Assembly: GCA_027001895.1 (NCBI GenBank)
Contig: JALTLP010000342.1
Coordinates: forward strand, 1 to 10,249
DNA length: 10,249 nt
Direction of reading: 5' to 3'
Origin: Chromatiales bacterium
GTDB lineage: Bacteria; Pseudomonadota; Gammaproteobacteria; UBA6429; Thiohalophilaceae
Shown here in pieces: positions 1 through 6,253 of this stretch. Both the position numbers and the translations under genes were made by a program. The notes under the pieces were generated by a model, which was not told the origin of the DNA, ran no database searches, and worked only from the letters and a program-made list of their open reading frames with translations. Each line of letters begins with the position of its first letter. Position 1 is the stretch's first letter.

Positions 1-966
1 TTGTTTTAGTTTACTTGCGGCTACTTTTCTGTCCTGCAGGCTGCCAGTAAACAAAGGCAAATTAAAACTAACCATTGCAGATAAAAAATCAGCTCGATCC
101 TTACCACTTGCTGTTTTGTCACGTGCGCCGTATGTCAGGTCAACCATCCAGTTTGGCTTGTAACTCTGTCTGGCAAGTTTGATATTGGTATTGGATACCG
201 ACACCTTTGCTTGCTGCATTTGTAACATGGGGTGCCGGTCGAGTGCATCCTGATATTGCTGAACAGTAACTGGCAATGGCAAAGCAGGCAGACTCATTGC
301 TGTCATTTCTGTTTGCTGCGCGGCAATTTGTTTACCGATTAACTTTTCCAGACTGGCACGGGCAATTTTTTGTTTGGTAATGATCTCGGACTCTTTATCG
401 TCAAGCAGTTCAAGTTCGAGTTCGGCACGTATAACATGCTGTTGCAATTGCCGTCCGGATGAATAATTTGATTCGGTTACTTTAACCAGCTTTCTGAATA
501 AACCGCGGTTTTTTTGCACCACTTTTTGTGCCTGTAGCCAGTAATAATATTCCAGCCAGGCTTTGCGCACCTCACGTACCAGCTTACGCTTTTGCATTCT
601 TGCTTTAGCCATTTCGGCACTTGCAAAATTAAGTGCACGGGCTGACCTTAAGTCGAGCGTATCACCGGCCGGAAACATTTGTTGTATACCAAACTGTATT
701 TGTGTCATCGGTTCCTGGTTACGTTTCCAGGTATCGGTCGGGAAATTCATTAAACCCAGTTTTATTCTTGGGTCGGGTAAACTTGAAGCCGCAACAGAAG
801 ATTCTCTGTATGCTTTTTCCTTATCATAAATAGCTGCCAGAACCGGGTCGTTCTCAACAGCACTTTGCACCGCCTGCTCAATCGTTAAACCTTGTGCATA
901 ACTATTTGATAACACGGCCAGATATACCAGGCACACTCCACCCAGCGTTGTTAATTTTGCCCACAT
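1..966 (-). CDS. TolC/CusC-family outer membrane efflux protein (C-terminus outside window)
   Basis: My reverse-strand translation gives an open frame of 322 codons that continues beyond position 1. The first ~24 residues look like a Sec signal peptide (hydrophobic stretch followed by NSYA, likely cut before QG). Next come TIEQAVQSAVENDPVL, typical of the start of an outer-membrane efflux repeat, the LPDPRIKLGLMNFP motif seen in heavy-metal CusC/CzcC-like members, and long charged amphipathic helices (about residues 105-215). The second repeat begins near residue 235. The start is supported by GGAG six bases upstream (973-976). Family members form the outer-membrane channel of RND efflux pumps. 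The preceding Cys-rich gene suggests a metal (copper or silver) pump, but the inner-membrane and adaptor genes would lie outside the window, so substrate is inference. Confidence 0.85.
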   Translation of the reverse strand, partial: MWAKLTTLGGVCLVYLAVLSNSYAQGLTIEQAVQSAVENDPVLAAIYDKEKAYRESSVAASSLPDPRIKLGLMNFPTDTWKRNQEPMTQIQFGIQQMFPAGDTLDLRSARALNFASAEMAKARMQKRKLVREVRKAWLEYYYWLQAQKVVQKNRGLFRKLVKVTESNYSSGRQLQQHVIRAELELELLDDKESEIITKQKIARASLEKLIGKQIAAQQTEMTAMSLPALPLPVTVQQYQDALDRHPMLQMQQAKVSVSNTNIKLARQSYKPNWMVDLTYGARDKTASGKDRADFLSAMVSFNLPLFTGSLQDRKVAASKLKQ

Positions 967-999
967 AATATTCTCCAGTACGGGGTACACTTTAAGCTT

Positions 1000-1016
1000 A
1001 CATTGCAACGCAATGT
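1000..1016. repeat. Short perfect dyad between the Cys-rich gene and the efflux gene
   Basis: ACATTGC-AAC-GCAATGT is a perfect 7-bp inverted repeat with a 3-base centre in the 86-bp gap between the two minus-strand genes. It could be a small mRNA hairpin or an operator. No T-run follows on the minus strand, so it is not a convincing terminator. A second, smaller dyad (GTAC-GGG-GTAC) lies at 978-988, nearer the efflux gene start. Confidence 0.4.
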
Positions 1017-1052
1017 TTACTTTTAAAACATAAAAAATTTAATTAATAAAGA

Positions 1053-1469
1053 TTACAGCAGAGTGTGTTTTGGAGGACGGATATCAAGAAACTGAATGGT
1101 GCCGATAAGTGGCTGGTAAAAGTTATATTGTGTTTGATATTGAATTGCAAACTGAGGGAGTTGATGCAGATAAGACATTGCAACAAAGCTTAGGCACTTG
1201 TTGCATTCCTGGTCGGACATATTGCATGCCGTATCAGACTGGCAACATTCCTTTACTTTTTTGTGCATGTCGCAATGCGCCATGTTCATTTGTTCCTTTG
1301 CCGCATCGGCCTGCTTTGCTGCAACGGACGAAGAAGGGTTTGTTGCTGTCATTTGCATTGGCGCGGAAGCCGGCATAACAAAAGACGCTGCAAAAGCAAC
1401 CTGCACAGGTAACCATGCCACTGCGGCAATGACGATATATAGCATGGTCTTTTTAAAGTTGTTTTGCAT
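1053..1469 (-). CDS. Small secreted Cys/Met/His-rich protein, probably metal-binding
   Basis: The product is 138 aa. Residues 1-28 form a signal peptide: a KK-positive start, the hydrophobic MLYIVIAAVAWLPVQ and an AFA-A cleavage site. The mature part has a Met-rich stretch (VMPASAPMQM), then a cluster of six cysteines (C66, C75, C76, C82, C89, C92) with H65 and H69, and ends with RPP near the C-terminus. Small periplasmic proteins of this build are common at the head of copper/heavy-metal efflux operons, sometimes annotated CopL-like. This one lies 86 bp ahead of a CusC-like gene on the same strand, so they are probably co-transcribed. Metal binding is inferred from composition and context; no precise family is claimed. 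The Shine-Dalgarno is weak. Overlapping plus-strand frames lack comparable features and were rejected. Confidence 0.72.
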   Translation of the reverse strand: MQNNFKKTMLYIVIAAVAWLPVQVAFAASFVMPASAPMQMTATNPSSSVAAKQADAAKEQMNMAHCDMHKKVKECCQSDTACNMSDQECNKCLSFVAMSYLHQLPQFAIQYQTQYNFYQPLIGTIQFLDIRPPKHTLL

Positions 1470-1481
1470 TTAGAACACTTT

Positions 1482-1499
1482 ATTACAAATGATTACAAA
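1482..1499. promoter_or_regulatory. Direct repeat ATTACAAA in the upstream region of the Cys-rich gene
   Basis: ATTACAAA-TG-ATTACAAA is a perfect 8-bp direct repeat with a 10-bp period, i.e. one helical turn, starting 13 bases upstream of the Cys-rich gene. Its place in an AT-rich 156-bp gap (1470-1625) suggests a regulator site or part of the promoter. No CueR- or CusR-type box was recognised. The rest of the gap shows no gene and no strong terminator for cbbR. Confidence 0.25.
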
Positions 1500-1625
1500 C
1501 AATATTGAATCTATGTAGCTTAATAGAACGGATAGTTTATACAAAGTTCCTCAGAATGTTAATAAATTCTAATTGATCTACATCTATTAAAACCTGTTTC
1601 ACTGCATATTGAGACAAATTATTCC

Positions 1626-2537
1626 TTATATATAGTCAACTTTTACAAATTCAGTAGCTTTAGACAGTACAAACTCCCTAAATGCCTGTGCCACGGTCGA
1701 TAAACGCTTGTCTTTGCGATGCACCAGATACCAATGCCGCATAATCGGGAAGTCTTCAACATTTAGGATAACCAGTCGATTTGTTTCCAGTTCCAGCTCG
1801 ATTGTATGAACAGACACCACACCCAGCCCCATTCCCGCCTGTACGGACTGTTTAATCGCTTCGTTTTCGTTCATTTCCATGCTGGATGTAATCGAAAGAT
1901 TGTGTTCATCAAAGAAACGCTGCATCGCAGTACGAGTACCCGAGCCCTGTTCACGCACAACAAAGGTTTCATTTTGTAATTTTTTCAGTGAGACCTTTTT
2001 CAACGCTGCAAGCGGGTGGCCTGGAGATGCCACCACCACCAGCGGGTTATCGGCAAAGGCCTCGGTGGTAAGCTCATCATTTTCCGGGGGCTTCCCCATA
2101 ATCGCGATATCTTTTTCATTATCAGACAACTGCTGCAACAATCGCTCGCGGTTGGTTACATCCAGACTAATCGTAACGCCTTCATGCAACTGCTTAAACA
2201 TCGCTAACATCCGGGTGGCAAAGGCATTAGCCGTGGTGGCGACAGTCACTTCGAGTTTTCCAGATTCCAGCCCTTTTAAGCGCTCCATCACTTCACCGGC
2301 ATCTTCCAGTTCACGGGCAATACTGCGCGCATAGTGATACATTTCCTTGCCCGCCTCGGTAAGAAACACTTTTTTACCGATTTGCTCCAGCAAAGGCAGG
2401 CCAGTATGCTCTTCAAGCTGTTTTATTTGCATCGAAACCGCAGGCTGAGTCAGGTAAAGCTCCCTGGCCGCCTGGGTATAACTGAGGTTGCGCGCCACCG
2501 CCTCAAAAACCTTTAATTGCCGAAAAGTAACATTCAT
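1626..2537 (-). CDS. cbbR: LysR-type regulator CbbR
   Basis: This is a 303-aa protein of normal LysR length. The N-terminus (TFRQLKVFEAVARNLSYTQAA, then TQPAVSMQIKQLE) is the winged helix-turn-helix, with the recognition helix about residues 31-41. The rest is the two-lobed effector domain, with the conserved GMGLGVVS and HWYLVHR segments near the C-terminus. The N-terminal region closely resembles CbbR proteins, and the gene is divergent from cbbL, as is usual. CbbR activates Calvin-cycle genes and senses metabolites such as RuBP or NADPH in studied species; the effector here cannot be read. The ATG at 2537 has AGGA at 2544-2547. A shared dyad upstream of cbbL and cbbM is its probable target. 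Confidence 0.93.
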   Translation of the reverse strand: MNVTFRQLKVFEAVARNLSYTQAARELYLTQPAVSMQIKQLEEHTGLPLLEQIGKKVFLTEAGKEMYHYARSIARELEDAGEVMERLKGLESGKLEVTVATTANAFATRMLAMFKQLHEGVTISLDVTNRERLLQQLSDNEKDIAIMGKPPENDELTTEAFADNPLVVVASPGHPLAALKKVSLKKLQNETFVVREQGSGTRTAMQRFFDEHNLSITSSMEMNENEAIKQSVQAGMGLGVVSVHTIELELETNRLVILNVEDFPIMRHWYLVHRKDKRLSTVAQAFREFVLSKATEFVKVDYI

Positions 2538-2596
2538 CGCTTTTCCTATGCTAAGTTAATTTTTTTCAAGATAACTTATTGATATTCCTTACATAA

Positions 2597-2625
2597 ATTA
2601 TGTTTTTTTAAAATAACCAGGTAAA
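2597..2625 (-). promoter_or_regulatory. Candidate sigma-70 promoter of cbbR
   Basis: On the minus strand, -35 TTTACC (2620-2625) and -10 CATAAT (2597-2602) are separated by 17 bp, giving a start near 2590 and a leader of about 50 bases. The -10 matches 5 of 6 consensus bases and the -35 matches 4 of 6. The match was found by eye in AT-rich DNA. Confidence 0.4.
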
Positions 2626-2655
2626 ACAGTAGGTTAATATCCCTACATTTAGTAT

Positions 2656-2671
2656 ATAAGTAATTATTTAT
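2656..2671. promoter_or_regulatory. Candidate CbbR binding site upstream of cbbL
   Basis: ATAAGTAATTATTTAT contains TAA-N8-TTA, which fits the TNA-N7/8-TNA pattern described for CbbR sites. It matches the dyad upstream of cbbM (9191-9206) at 14 of 16 positions. Its centre lies about 64 bp before the start predicted from the cbbL promoter, the usual place of a LysR recognition site. Binding is inferred. Confidence 0.5.
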
Positions 2672-2693
2672 GACTTCAATCATTTATTCTTAG

Positions 2694-2721
2694 TTTACAT
2701 TATACATCAGCCGTCTATACT
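2694..2721 (+). promoter_or_regulatory. Candidate sigma-70 promoter of cbbL
   Basis: TTTACA (2694-2699) and TATACT (2716-2721) each match 5 of 6 consensus bases with a 16-bp spacer. Transcription would begin near 2728, leaving a leader of about 94 bases with a hairpin. The candidate CbbR site lies just upstream, as expected for a LysR-activated promoter. Confidence 0.55.
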
Positions 2722-2738
2722 TCATCTCACTATAAGTA

Positions 2739-2776
2739 CTTGAGCACAATACCTGGTTATATCGGTTGTACTCAAG
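2739..2776 (+). promoter_or_regulatory. Hairpin in the cbbL leader
   Basis: CTTGAGCACAA (2739-2749) and TTGTACTCAAG (2766-2776) are inverted repeats of 11 bp with one mismatch and a 16-base loop; CC and GG inside the loop could extend the stem. An A7/T8 dyad (2781-2800) follows, then the strong AGGAGG ribosome site at 2811-2816. It could act in RNA stability, attenuation or as a regulator site. Confidence 0.45.
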
Positions 2777-2821
2777 CAAGTAAAAAAACGATTTTTTTTA
2801 ATTATCATTTAGGAGGCCTAC

Positions 2822-4240
2822 ATGGCTAAGAAATATGATGCGGGTGTAAAAGAGTACCGTGAAACGTACTGGATGCCTGAATACACGCCAAAAGATACTG
2901 ATATATTGGCATGTTTCAAGGTAACACCACAGGACGGCGTTCCTCGCGAAGAAGTTGCGGCTGCGGTTGCTGCGGAATCTTCAACAGGTACATGGACAAC
3001 TGTTTGGACTGATTTGTTAACAGACCTTGACTACTACAAAGGTCGTGCATACGCAATTGAAGACGTACCAGGTGATGACACTTGTTTCTACGCTTTCATT
3101 GCTTACCCAATTGACTTATTCGAAGAAGGGTCCGTTGTAAACGTATTAACTTCTTTAGTCGGTAACGTATTTGGCTTTAAAGCCTTACGTGCTTTACGTT
3201 TAGAAGATATCCGTTTCCCTGTAGCTTACGTTATGACCTGTAATGGGCCACCACAGGGTATCCAGGTTGAACGCGACATCATGAACAAATACGGTCGTCC
3301 TTTATTAGGTTGTACTATCAAGCCTAAGTTAGGTCTTTCTGCTAAAAACTACGGTCGTGCCTGTTACGAAGGTTTACGTGGTGGTTTAGATTTCACAAAA
3401 GATGATGAGAACGTAAACTCACAGCCATTTATGCGTTGGAAGCACCGTTTCGATTTCGTTATGGAAGCTATCAACAAAGCTGAAGCAGAAACTGGTGAAC
3501 GTAAAGGTCACTACTTAAACGTTACAGCACCAACTTCTGATGAAATGATGAAGCGTGCTGAATACGCGAAAGAAATCGGCGCACCTATCATCATGCACGA
3601 TTACTTAACCGGTGGTTTATCTGCAAATACTCAGCTTGCACAATGGTGTCAGGACAACGGTATGTTGTTACACATTCACCGTGCAATGCACGCGGTACTT
3701 GACCGTAACCCACACCACGGTATCCACTTCCGTGTATTAACTAAAATATTACGCCTGTCTGGTGGTGATCACCTTCACTCAGGTACGGTTGTTGGTAAGC
3801 TGGAAGGCGACCGTGATGCAACACTGGGCTGGATCGATATCATGCGCGATTCATACATCAAAGAAGATCGTTCACGCGGTATTTTCTTTGACCAGGACTG
3901 GGGTTCAATGCCTGGCGTTATCCCGGTCGCTTCGGGTGGTATACACGTATGGCACATGCCTGCACTGGTTAACATCTTTGGTGATGACTCAGTACTTCAG
4001 TTCGGTGGTGGTACATTAGGTCACCCATGGGGTAATGCTGCGGGTGCTGCTGCTAACCGTGTTGCGGTTGAAGCTTGTGTTGAAGCACGTAACATGGGTC
4101 GTGAGCTTGAGAAAGAAGGTAAAGACATTCTTACTAATGCTGCGAAACACAGCCCAGAGCTTAAAGCTGCCATGGAAACCTGGAAAGAAATCAAATTTGA
4201 ATTTGATACAGTTGATAAAATCGACGTGGCTCATAAGTAA
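2822..4240 (+). CDS. cbbL: RuBisCO large subunit, form IA
   Basis: At 472 aa this is the normal length for a bacterial form I large subunit. It carboxylates (or oxygenates) ribulose 1,5-bisphosphate. Active-site landmarks are intact: ESSTGTW (from residue 52), the catalytic lysine in TIKPKLGL (K167), the carbamylated lysine with metal ligands in FTKDDE (K193, D195, E196), HIHRAMH with the catalytic histidine H286, loop-6 lysine in GTVVGKLEGD (K326), SGG (371-373) and the GGGTLGHPWG phosphate site. The start is set by AGGAGG five bases before the ATG. The sequence and its pairing with an IAq-type small subunit and cbbQO, with no carboxysome genes after it, point to form IAq. Leucine codons are mostly TTA up to about 3750, then CTG becomes frequent. 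Confidence 0.98.
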   Translation: MAKKYDAGVKEYRETYWMPEYTPKDTDILACFKVTPQDGVPREEVAAAVAAESSTGTWTTVWTDLLTDLDYYKGRAYAIEDVPGDDTCFYAFIAYPIDLFEEGSVVNVLTSLVGNVFGFKALRALRLEDIRFPVAYVMTCNGPPQGIQVERDIMNKYGRPLLGCTIKPKLGLSAKNYGRACYEGLRGGLDFTKDDENVNSQPFMRWKHRFDFVMEAINKAEAETGERKGHYLNVTAPTSDEMMKRAEYAKEIGAPIIMHDYLTGGLSANTQLAQWCQDNGMLLHIHRAMHAVLDRNPHHGIHFRVLTKILRLSGGDHLHSGTVVGKLEGDRDATLGWIDIMRDSYIKEDRSRGIFFDQDWGSMPGVIPVASGGIHVWHMPALVNIFGDDSVLQFGGGTLGHPWGNAAGAAANRVAVEACVEARNMGRELEKEGKDILTNAAKHSPELKAAMETWKEIKFEFDTVDKIDVAHK

Positions 4241-4342
4241 AAACGTCATTTAGCGCGCTCTGGCAGCGTTGCAGAAAAGAGACCTGTATAAATAATACAT
4301 TCTTCTTTTCCCGCCTTGCCAGAGAGCACTATCTAACGTTTT
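4240..4342. repeat. 103-bp palindromic element between cbbL and cbbS
   Basis: The gap between cbbL and cbbS folds on itself around one centre (about 4291-4292): AAAACGT (4240-4246) with ACGTTTT (4336-4342), CTCTGGCA (4258-4265) with TGCCAGAG (4317-4324), GAAAAGA (4274-4280) with TCTTTTC (4304-4310) and GTAT (4286-4289) with ATAC (4295-4298). The outer 26-base arms match at roughly 20 positions. It starts at the last base of the cbbL stop codon. It may be a MITE- or ERIC-like insertion, or an mRNA hairpin that affects processing and the ratio of large to small subunit. No copy elsewhere in the window was noticed. Confidence 0.75.
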
Positions 4343-4388
4343 ACAAGTGATAATCAAATTCTATTAAACTATTTAGGAGTAAATCACA

Positions 4389-4745
4389 ATGAGTGATGTA
4401 CAAGATTACAACTCAAGCTTAAGCGATACTGCAAGCCGTAAGTTTGAAACTTTCTCTTACCTGCCATCGATGGATGCTGATCAGATTCGTGCTCAGATCG
4501 ATTACATCGTAAGCAAAGGCTGGAACCCTTCAATTGAGCACACTGAACCACAAAATGCGGGTGGTTCTTACTGGTATATGTGGAAGCTACCAATGTTTGG
4601 TGAAACAGACGTTGACGCTATCCTTGCTGAATGTGAAGCTTGTCATAAGGCACACCCTAACAATCACGTTCGTTTGTTAGGCCTGGACAACTTTGCACAA
4701 TGTGCTGGTGCATCAATGGTTATCTATCACGGTAAAGCAGTTTAA
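4389..4745 (+). CDS. cbbS: RuBisCO small subunit, form IAq type
   Basis: The 118-aa protein has the conserved FETFSYLP opening, GWNPSIEH, YWYMWKLPMFGE and the C-terminal YHGKAV. The N-terminal stretch SLSDTASRKFETFSYLP carries the few extra residues that separate non-carboxysomal IAq small subunits from carboxysomal IAc ones (recalled from the literature). Four dimers' worth of large subunits are capped by eight small subunits in the L8S8 enzyme. AGGAG at 4375-4379 lies nine bases before the ATG. It lies 148 bp after cbbL, with the palindromic element in between, and is followed by a strong terminator. Confidence 0.97.
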   Translation: MSDVQDYNSSLSDTASRKFETFSYLPSMDADQIRAQIDYIVSKGWNPSIEHTEPQNAGGSYWYMWKLPMFGETDVDAILAECEACHKAHPNNHVRLLGLDNFAQCAGASMVIYHGKAV

Positions 4746-4764
4746 GAACCGTTTGATAAATCGC

Positions 4765-4803
4765 AAAGCCCCTGTCTGCTTTTGCAGGGAGGGGCTTTCT
4801 TAT
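4765..4803 (+). terminator. Rho-independent terminator after cbbS
   Basis: A 15-bp GC-rich stem (4765-4779 AAAGCCCCTGTCTGC; 4784-4798 GCAGGGAGGGGCTTT) with one mismatch and one G-U pair closes a TTTT loop. The 3' arm ends in TTT, followed by CTTAT. It should end most cbbLS transcripts, so downstream genes are made by read-through or from a separate promoter. Confidence 0.88.
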
Positions 4804-4815
4804 AAGCACTAATCT

Positions 4816-4849
4816 ATTTTTATTAGCAGCTTATGCTGATAATAAAAAT
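4816..4849. repeat. AT-rich 15-bp hairpin after the cbbS terminator
   Basis: ATTTTTATTAGCAGC (4816-4830) and GCTGATAATAAAAAT (4835-4849) pair with a single mismatch around a TTAT tetraloop. It lies 12 bases past the terminator and 36 bases before the 103-aa gene. It has no GC-rich stem plus T-run on the plus strand. It could protect the 5' end of a processed downstream mRNA or be a regulator site. Confidence 0.6.
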
Positions 4850-4885
4850 GGGTTGGTTAACCTGGCAAACTAAAAGACGAGCGTT

Positions 4886-5197
4886 ATGAGCAAAACCAAT
4901 ACATATGTAGGCATTAATAACGATATGTTCGGAGGTATGACAACCATCGGTAAAATCATTCGTGATGCCTGGGTGTTTGAATTAATACCAGAAACAGAAA
5001 CCTGCGAAGGCTGGAACGGCCAGGGTATTGATGCCTTATTGCAAAAGGTAAATACTGAGTGGGATAAGTACGGTTGTCTGGTTAGCAATTTACCAGAACA
5101 ATTACTGGAACGTCACCAGCGCATTCACAGTGAAGCCGTGGAAAAAGCCAGAGCCAATGGTTGGAGCGGTGAGTTCGAAACAGACGATGAAAGATAA
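4886..5197 (+). CDS. Uncharacterised 103-aa protein in the RuBisCO operon
   Basis: I do not recognise this family. The product is 103 aa, acidic, apparently cytoplasmic, with no signal peptide or membrane segment. Visible features are a Gly/Met-rich turn (NNDMFGGMTTIGK, residues 11-23), an aromatic/acidic core (DAWVFELIPETETCEGW, 27-43), a helical C-terminal half (EQLLERHQRIHSEAVEKARANGW) and an acidic tail. Cysteines are C40 and C64. It lies between the cbbS terminator and cbbQ, 25 bases before the cbbQ ATG, so it is probably co-transcribed with cbbQ and cbbO. Context suggests a RuBisCO or activase accessory role, but that is inference. The ribosome site is weak (AGACGAG, about seven bases before the ATG). 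Confidence 0.75.
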   Translation: MSKTNTYVGINNDMFGGMTTIGKIIRDAWVFELIPETETCEGWNGQGIDALLQKVNTEWDKYGCLVSNLPEQLLERHQRIHSEAVEKARANGWSGEFETDDER

Positions 5198-5222
5198 AGC
5201 AAACCAGGAAGAAGGACACATC

Positions 5223-6038
5223 ATGTCAGATAATACAGTCGATCCAAAGCAATACATCATTAAAGAAGAACCTTATTTTGAACCTGTTGCCGACGAAATA
5301 GAACTTTACGAAGCGGCATACAATGCACGCATGCCAATGATGCTTAAAGGACCTACCGGTTGTGGTAAGTCACGTTTTGTTGAATACATGGCATGGAAAC
5401 TGGGCAGACCGCTTATTACCGTTGCCTGTAACGAAGACATGACAGCTTCCGATCTGGTCGGTCGATTCCTGCTGGATAAAGACGGCACCAAGTGGCAGGA
5501 TGGCCCGCTGGCAACTGCCGCACGAATAGGTGCCATGTGCTACCTCGACGAAGTTGTTGAAGCACGTCAGGATACTACCGTTGTTATTCACCCATTAACC
5601 GATCACCGTCGCACCTTACCACTGGATAAAAAAGGTGAACTGATCGAAGCACATCCTGACTTCCAACTGGTTATTTCCTATAACCCTGGTTACCAGAGCT
5701 TAATGAAAGATCTTAAACAATCGACCAAGCAACGTTTTGGTGCACTCGATTTTGATTACCCGGCCGAAGAAACTGAAATTGCCATTGTTTCAAAGGAATC
5801 CGGTGTGGATAAACAAACCGCAGAAAAACTGGTACAGATAGCGCACCGTGCCCGTAACCTTAAAGGCCACGGTCTTGATGAAGGTATTTCTACACGCTTG
5901 CTTGTTTATGCTGGACAACTTATCAGTAAAGGTGTTTCCGCTCAGGCCGCTTGTAGCATGACCATGGTAACGCCTTTAACGGATGACCCGGATATGCGCG
6001 ATACCTTAGACGCTGCTGTACAAACATTCTTTGGTTAA
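5223..6038 (+). CDS. cbbQ: RuBisCO activase motor subunit CbbQ (MoxR-type AAA+ ATPase)
   Basis: The open frame begins at 5130, but the ATG at 5223 is preferred: AAGGA lies six bases upstream (5212-5216), the product is 271 aa as usual for CbbQ, and the longer form would overlap the upstream gene. Landmarks are Walker A GPTGCGKS (43-50), Walker B CYLDE (106-110), sensor 1 in ISYNPG (N154), a probable arginine finger in STKQRF (R171) and sensor 2 in GISTRLLVYA (R225). CbbQ hexamers with CbbO use ATP to free RuBisCO active sites from bound inhibitory sugar phosphates. In Acidithiobacillus, separate QO pairs serve form I and form II enzymes; which isoform this is cannot be settled here. Confidence 0.95.
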   Translation: MSDNTVDPKQYIIKEEPYFEPVADEIELYEAAYNARMPMMLKGPTGCGKSRFVEYMAWKLGRPLITVACNEDMTASDLVGRFLLDKDGTKWQDGPLATAARIGAMCYLDEVVEARQDTTVVIHPLTDHRRTLPLDKKGELIEAHPDFQLVISYNPGYQSLMKDLKQSTKQRFGALDFDYPAEETEIAIVSKESGVDKQTAEKLVQIAHRARNLKGHGLDEGISTRLLVYAGQLISKGVSAQAACSMTMVTPLTDDPDMRDTLDAAVQTFFG

Positions 6039-6044
6039 AAATAT

Positions 6045-6101
6045 TTACCACAGAGTGCACAGATATTTTCTGCCAACATCTTCGTTAAATTCTGTGGTTA
6101 A
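6045..6101. repeat. ACCACAGAG-type repeat, first copy, after cbbQ
   Basis: ACCACAGAG-TG-CACAGA (6047-6063) and TCTGTGGTTAA (6091-6101) face each other; ACCACAGA and TCTGTGGT are perfect inverted repeats over 8 bases. The motif belongs to the ACCACAGAG/CTCTGTGGT dispersed repeats I recall from intergenic regions of many bacterial genomes. It begins seven bases after the cbbQ stop codon. Confidence 0.55.
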
Positions 6102-6161
6102 AATGAATATACATAAACCATTTAGCTGAATGATTCTGGAGGCACTAAAATAGAATACAGA

Positions 6162-6169
6162 TAATAACT
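6162..6169. repeat. Left copy of an 8-bp direct repeat (TAATAACT)
   Basis: TAATAACT occurs here and again at 6251-6258, directly before the cbbO start codon. The 81 bases between them include the CTCTGTG triplet. The pair could be a target-site duplication from a small insertion, or chance in AT-rich DNA. The palindromes CTTACGTAAG (6168-6177) and AAATAAGCTTATTT (6181-6194) follow immediately. Confidence 0.3.
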
Positions 6170-6222
6170 TACGTAAGAAGAAATAAGCTTATTTTTTAAT
6201 AAAGTAAAATTTCGTTAGCTTA

Positions 6223-6253
6223 CTCTGTGAACCTCTGTGTCCTCTGTGGTTAA
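6223..6253. repeat. CTCTGTG triplet repeat just before cbbO
   Basis: CTCTGTG occurs three times (6223-6229, 6233-6239, 6242-6248), the last extending to CTCTGTGGTTAA. It is inverted relative to the copy at 6047-6055 (ACCACAGAG against CTCTGTGGT, nine perfect bases). The two ends therefore bracket almost the whole 220-bp cbbQ-cbbO gap, like terminal inverted repeats. No gene lies between them. Confidence 0.65.

Noticed and set aside
563..833. Plus-strand open frames of 66-88 aa
   Set aside because: They lie opposite the TolC-like gene, whose reverse-strand translation is clearly the coding one.
1198..1473. Plus-strand open frames at 1109-1378 and 1198-1473
   Set aside because: They lie opposite the minus-strand Cys-rich gene, which has a clear signal peptide and fits the operon direction; the plus frames show no ribosome site or family resemblance.
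1879..2516. Plus-strand open frames opposite cbbR
   Set aside because: They are antisense shadows of a full-length LysR regulator.
2739..2800. Intrinsic terminator before cbbL
   Set aside because: The stem has few GC pairs and the T-run is 15 bases away, so it is not a convincing terminator; kept only as a leader structure.
4016..4249. Minus-strand open frames inside cbbL
   Set aside because: cbbL is certain from its catalytic motifs; the antisense frames follow from its biased codon use.
2822..4745. Carboxysomal (form IAc) RuBisCO
   Set aside because: No carboxysome shell genes follow, the small subunit has the IAq-type N-terminal stretch, and cbbQ/cbbO are next.
5130..5222. Longer N-terminus for cbbQ from the ATG at 5130
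   Set aside because: It would overlap the 103-aa gene by 68 bases, adds residues not typical of CbbQ and lacks a ribosome site, whereas 5223 has AAGGA at good spacing.
6223..6253. CRISPR-like array from the CTCTGTG repeats
   Set aside because: The units are 7 bases with 2-3 base gaps, far too short for repeats and spacers; they fit a dispersed intergenic repeat.
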